Both the position numbers and the translations under genes were made by a program. This document shows positions 31,259 to 33,145 of a DNA stretch of 33,145 bases, piece by piece. Origin of the DNA: Candidatus Magasanikiibacteriota bacterium (GTDB lineage: Bacteria; Patescibacteriota; Patescibacteriia; Magasanikbacterales; UBA922); assembly GCA_014729395.1 (NCBI GenBank), contig WJJZ01000007.1, positions 1 to 33,145 of the forward strand. The letters run 5' to 3'. Position 1 is the first letter of the stretch. The number at the start of each line of letters is the position of its first letter. The notes below the pieces were generated by a model. The model made no database searches, was not told the DNA's origin, and was given only the letters and a program-made list of their open reading frames with translations.

Positions 31259-31330
31259 TAAAGGTAGTCCCGTTTTACTATGGGTCAAGAAATACTGCTT
31301 ACCGGCAAAATCCCTTCGGGGATTTTTTGC
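31259..31330 (+). ncRNA. Candidate structured small RNA, about 70 nt
   Basis: It starts about 7 nt after a consensus -10 box, has no open frame, and ends in a strong terminator (AAATCCC, TTC, GGGGATTTTTT at 31307-31328). Inside, AAGGTA faces TTACC and CCC faces GGG, giving a closed stem with an inner hairpin, then AGAAATACTG and GGCAAAA. The same order of elements occurs at 4716-4788. I do not recognise a known family. It could be a regulatory RNA or an attenuated leader, but no gene follows except a tRNA about 90 bp on. Confidence 0.6.
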
Positions 31331-31415
31331 TTTGTAGAATATTTTATACTATTTTTATAATTTTTTTAAAATAGCTTCATCCAATAAATTTTATAATATT
31401 AAACGGTGGATTCAT

Positions 31416-31491
31416 GGGCCCATAGTTTAACTTGGTAAAACACTGCCTTTGGTAAGCAATATTCGGGGTTCAAGTCCCCGTGGGTCCACCA
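31416..31491 (+). tRNA. tRNA with encoded CCA, isotype uncertain (TGG or TTG)
   Basis: 76 nt. The acceptor GGGCCCA pairs with TGGGTCC, then A and an encoded CCA. The D stem is GTTT/AAAC and the T stem CGGGG/CCCCG with loop TTCAAGT. The anticodon arm is imperfect: CTGCC against AGCAA has two mismatched end pairs, or ACTGC/GCAAT gives a 9-nt loop. The central TTTGG allows TGG (Pro) or TTG (Gln). A Pro-TGG gene already exists at 5803. Confidence 0.75.
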
Positions 31492-31498
31492 CCTAAGG

Positions 31499-31526
31499 CA
31501 ATCTCCTTACTGGAGGTTGTTTTTTA
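31499..31526 (+). terminator. Terminator of the tRNA at 31416
   Basis: CAATCTCC, loop TTACT, GGAGGTTG, six T. It overlaps the last codons of the convergent TrmB-like gene. Confidence 0.85.
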
Positions 31527-32327
31527 CCCATTAAAAACCGTGGAGCCGCCATCGGTGTCAGGTGGGGTGATTTTGTCTTTTGAGAGATTCCACAGACCTT
31601 CAAAGATATTTTTTTGCATATTATAAATATCCGGATCTTCTATGATTACCGCCACTTTGCTGTCTTCTCGCAAGGTGAAATAAGCGATTTTATTATTATA
31701 AATTTGCATTGCCGTATTAAATGACTTGATATTTTTTGGTAATAGGCGACTGTCGGTCAGTTTTTTGCCTTGTTTTTTGAGGTATTCTTGGTTGGCCGGG
31801 GTATTTACAACCAAAATTTGCTTATTTATACCCTTTTTTCGCCTATCTTCGACGTATTCTTTGTTAATTTTGTCAGCATATTTTTGGACTGCCTCTAAAT
31901 CTACTATGGTGTAAAGGGTGTCTGTTGTATTCAAGGTATCATAAAGTGCCTGTTCGTAACCATCTTCTCCTTCAAAAAATCTCACCCCGGGCTTTTTTTC
32001 TGCTAAATTATAAGCTCCGGTGAGCTGTTTTATTGCTTCTTGCATTTCCTGAGCAAATACAGCTGTTTCTTGCTTTTTTTCCTCAACCAAGCCAAAAAGT
32101 CTACTGGGGTGGTTTGGTTTGTAATAAGCGTTTCTACCTTCTTTTCTGTAATCAATAAAGTCCTTGGCAAGAAGGGTAGCCAGGGAATCATAAATTGAGG
32201 CTCTACTTAGCGTAGTTTTTTCTTGAATTTTAGGGACGCTACATTCTCCATTTTCCGCTAAGATTTGATAAATTTCCGCATCAGACGGGTCAAATCCGGC
32301 TGATAAAAGGATTTCGTGGGTGGTCAT
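31524..32327 (-). CDS. TrmB-family transcriptional regulator
   Basis: 267 residues. The N-terminal winged helix-turn-helix (about 1-70) reads DAEIYQILAENGECSVPKIQ then TTLSRASIYDSLATLLAKDFI, the TrmB signature. A short coiled coil (about 80-105) is followed by a C-terminal sensor part resembling the TrmB/HTH_5 effector region (about 110-250). In archaea this family senses sugars and controls sugar transport and breakdown; the ligand here is unknown. It is transcribed from a consensus promoter about 360 bp upstream, through a leader full of palindromes. No SD. Confidence 0.88.
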   Translation of the reverse strand: MTTHEILLSAGFDPSDAEIYQILAENGECSVPKIQEKTTLSRASIYDSLATLLAKDFIDYRKEGRNAYYKPNHPSRLFGLVEEKKQETAVFAQEMQEAIKQLTGAYNLAEKKPGVRFFEGEDGYEQALYDTLNTTDTLYTIVDLEAVQKYADKINKEYVEDRRKKGINKQILVVNTPANQEYLKKQGKKLTDSRLLPKNIKSFNTAMQIYNNKIAYFTLREDSKVAVIIEDPDIYNMQKNIFEGLWNLSKDKITPPDTDGGSTVFNG

Positions 32328-32337
32328 AGGATAAAGG

Positions 32338-32383
32338 CTTAAAAGGCCTGAAGAGCTTGAAATGCTCGAAAGGCTTTTTTTGG
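32338..32383. promoter_or_regulatory. Hairpin in the leader of the TrmB-like gene
   Basis: AAAAGGCCT...AGGCTTTTTT with an inner GAGC-TTGAAAT-GCTC, just before the start codon. On the plus strand it would be a terminator. On the minus strand it could attenuate or hide the translation start. Confidence 0.55.
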
Positions 32384-32398
32384 ATTAAGTTGATACAA

Positions 32399-32600
32399 GT
32401 AACCCCTCCCTAATCCTCCCCAGACCCCACCTCCTGCCCTCCTCCCCTTGGTAAGGGGAGGAGGGACTTGCTAAAGAGGTTTATCAAACTCGCTTAGTAA
32501 GTTCCCCCTCCCTTTTTAAGGGAGGGGGACAGGGGGTGGGTTGCCTGTACAAAGAAAGGAGGGCAGCCTGCCTACTGGCAGGGGATGGGTTGTGTTGAAG
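32399..32600. repeat. Composite of GC-rich palindromes in the TrmB leader
   Basis: Nested units: CTCCTCCCCTT-GGT-AAGGGGAGGAG, then ACTTGCTAA facing TTAGTAAGT, then CCCCCTCCCTT-TTT-AAGGGAGGGGG, and finally CCTGCC-TACT-GGCAGG. Outer AACCCACC-like and GGTGGGTT-like ends also pair. No reading frame is present. It resembles the dispersed palindrome clusters of this bacterial group. Confidence 0.8.
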
Positions 32601-32690
32601 CTGAATATCCCTCAACCCAGCCAAAAATGAGTAATTCTACTCAATTTGGATAATTTTATTAGCACACAAATTTTGCCTAAATGTAAATAT

Positions 32691-32719
32691 ATTATAGCAG
32701 ATTAAAATATATTAGTCAA
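32691..32719 (-). promoter_or_regulatory. Promoter of the TrmB-like gene
   Basis: On the minus strand TTGACT (32719-32714), 17-nt spacer, TATAAT (32696-32691). It gives a leader of about 355 nt. Confidence 0.82.
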
Positions 32720-32743
32720 GTTTACACTAGACATATTATATAA

Positions 32744-32777
32744 CAAAAAGAATAGCTAAACTAAGCTATTCTTTTTG
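32744..32777. terminator. Strong bidirectional terminator
   Basis: CAAAAAGAATAGCT, loop AAACTA, AGCTATTCTTTTTG: a perfect 14-bp stem with T runs on both strands. Confidence 0.85.
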
Positions 32778-32806
32778 TTTAAAATATCTTTACATACAGC
32801 CTAGAC

Positions 32807-32998
32807 TTGACAAATGCGATAAAACATGGTATACTGTGATGTTCGATGATAAAAAAGCAATTTGATTTGAACACTTTAAAATTCAAAAAGACACAAGCCT
32901 TTGGAGAGAGGGGTAAGTGAGAAATAAGAAATTTCTAAGAAAATTATTCAATTTCTTGCGACCATAGTAACTCTCTTCAAAAAAGTGAGTTTTTTTGT
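32807..32998 (+). ncRNA. Candidate RNA or attenuated leader near the right edge
   Basis: Promoter TTGACA (32807-32812), 17-nt spacer, TATACT (32830-32835). The transcript of about 155 nt has no convincing frame. It contains AAGAAATT facing AATTTCTT, and GGAGAGAG facing CTCTCTTC, giving a long interrupted hairpin. It ends in a terminator AACTC...GAGTT with seven T (32969-32998). The CTCTC strand is shared between the long hairpin and the terminator, so the two could be alternatives, as in an attenuator. No known family is recognised. Confidence 0.55.
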
Positions 32999-33145
32999 TC
33001 TGATTGATAAGATTCGGTCTTTACCGAATTAACATGTATAGGGCAGGGATAAAATAATATTAAGCCTGGAGCCCATATACATTATATATAGACCGCCTTC
33101 GTCCTGAGTTCATCAAAGGACTACGGCGAGTCAAGACCGCCTTCG
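32999..33145. other. Right-edge gap: hairpin and start of a palindromic repeat array
   Basis: No gene is seen. ATTCGGT-CTTT-ACCGAAT (33012-33029) is a hairpin. AGACCGCCTTCG occurs at 33090-33101 and again at 33134-33145, the window edge, with period 44. Between them GTCCT faces AGGAC in an imperfect palindrome. This may be the beginning of a repeat array that continues outside. Confidence 0.6.

Overview
The window looks like a chromosomal segment of a Patescibacteria (Candidate Phyla Radiation) genome. This rests on AT-rich DNA, short intergenic gaps, most genes starting without a Shine-Dalgarno (SD) sequence, many small proteins I cannot place, and abundant short palindromic repeats. Standard stop codons, including TGA, fit. 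No marker gene fixes the exact lineage, so this is inference.

Layout. 1-2357: tail of an unidentified gene, then an EF-P gene (efp) with its probable lysyl-modifying enzyme (EpmA/PoxA type) on the minus strand, and an MgtC/SapB membrane protein. 2358-3062: a tRNA island (Gly-TCC, initiator Met, Gly-GCC) with broken tRNA copies and hairpins. 3174-4542: two membrane-anchored Cys-rich unknowns. 4543-6102: a possible small RNA, an inositol-monophosphatase-family gene, a long hairpin, and a minus-strand tRNA cluster (Ala, Phe, Pro) followed by a broken Pro copy. 6103-9751: a KefB-type antiporter and three orphan genes with strong SD sites. 9859-14356: a 1041-residue lamin-tail/PKD surface protein and an AI-2E-type permease. 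14463-16405: three hydrophilic unknowns in one operon. 16533-21430: an SD-led orphan, an rRNA pseudouridine synthase, an AlkD-like protein, a Nudix hydrolase, an unknown, a Ca/Na exchanger and exonuclease III. 21447-22257: tRNA-Ser, a GIY-YIG nuclease flanked by duplicated tRNA halves, and a TrpR-like regulator. 22384-27803: another SD-led orphan, an O-antigen ligase, a flippase (both polysaccharide export) and a secreted SpoIID-domain protein. 27917-33145: a 1070-residue protein with a C-terminal GNAT domain, a possible small RNA, a tRNA, a TrmB-like regulator with a long repeat-filled leader, and a possible RNA at the right edge.

Three patterns go beyond ordinary annotation. (1) At four tRNA loci, partial tRNA copies are joined to, or interrupted by, short perfect palindromes. 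At one of these the copies flank a GIY-YIG nuclease gene. (2) Five orphan genes share a consensus promoter and an AAGGAGGT-type SD site, while the other genes I checked have no SD. (3) The O-antigen ligase gene carries several dispersed repeats in frame.

The tRNAs, efp, the nuclease, the exchangers and the pseudouridine synthase are secure. Functions of the orphan and hydrophilic proteins are unknown.
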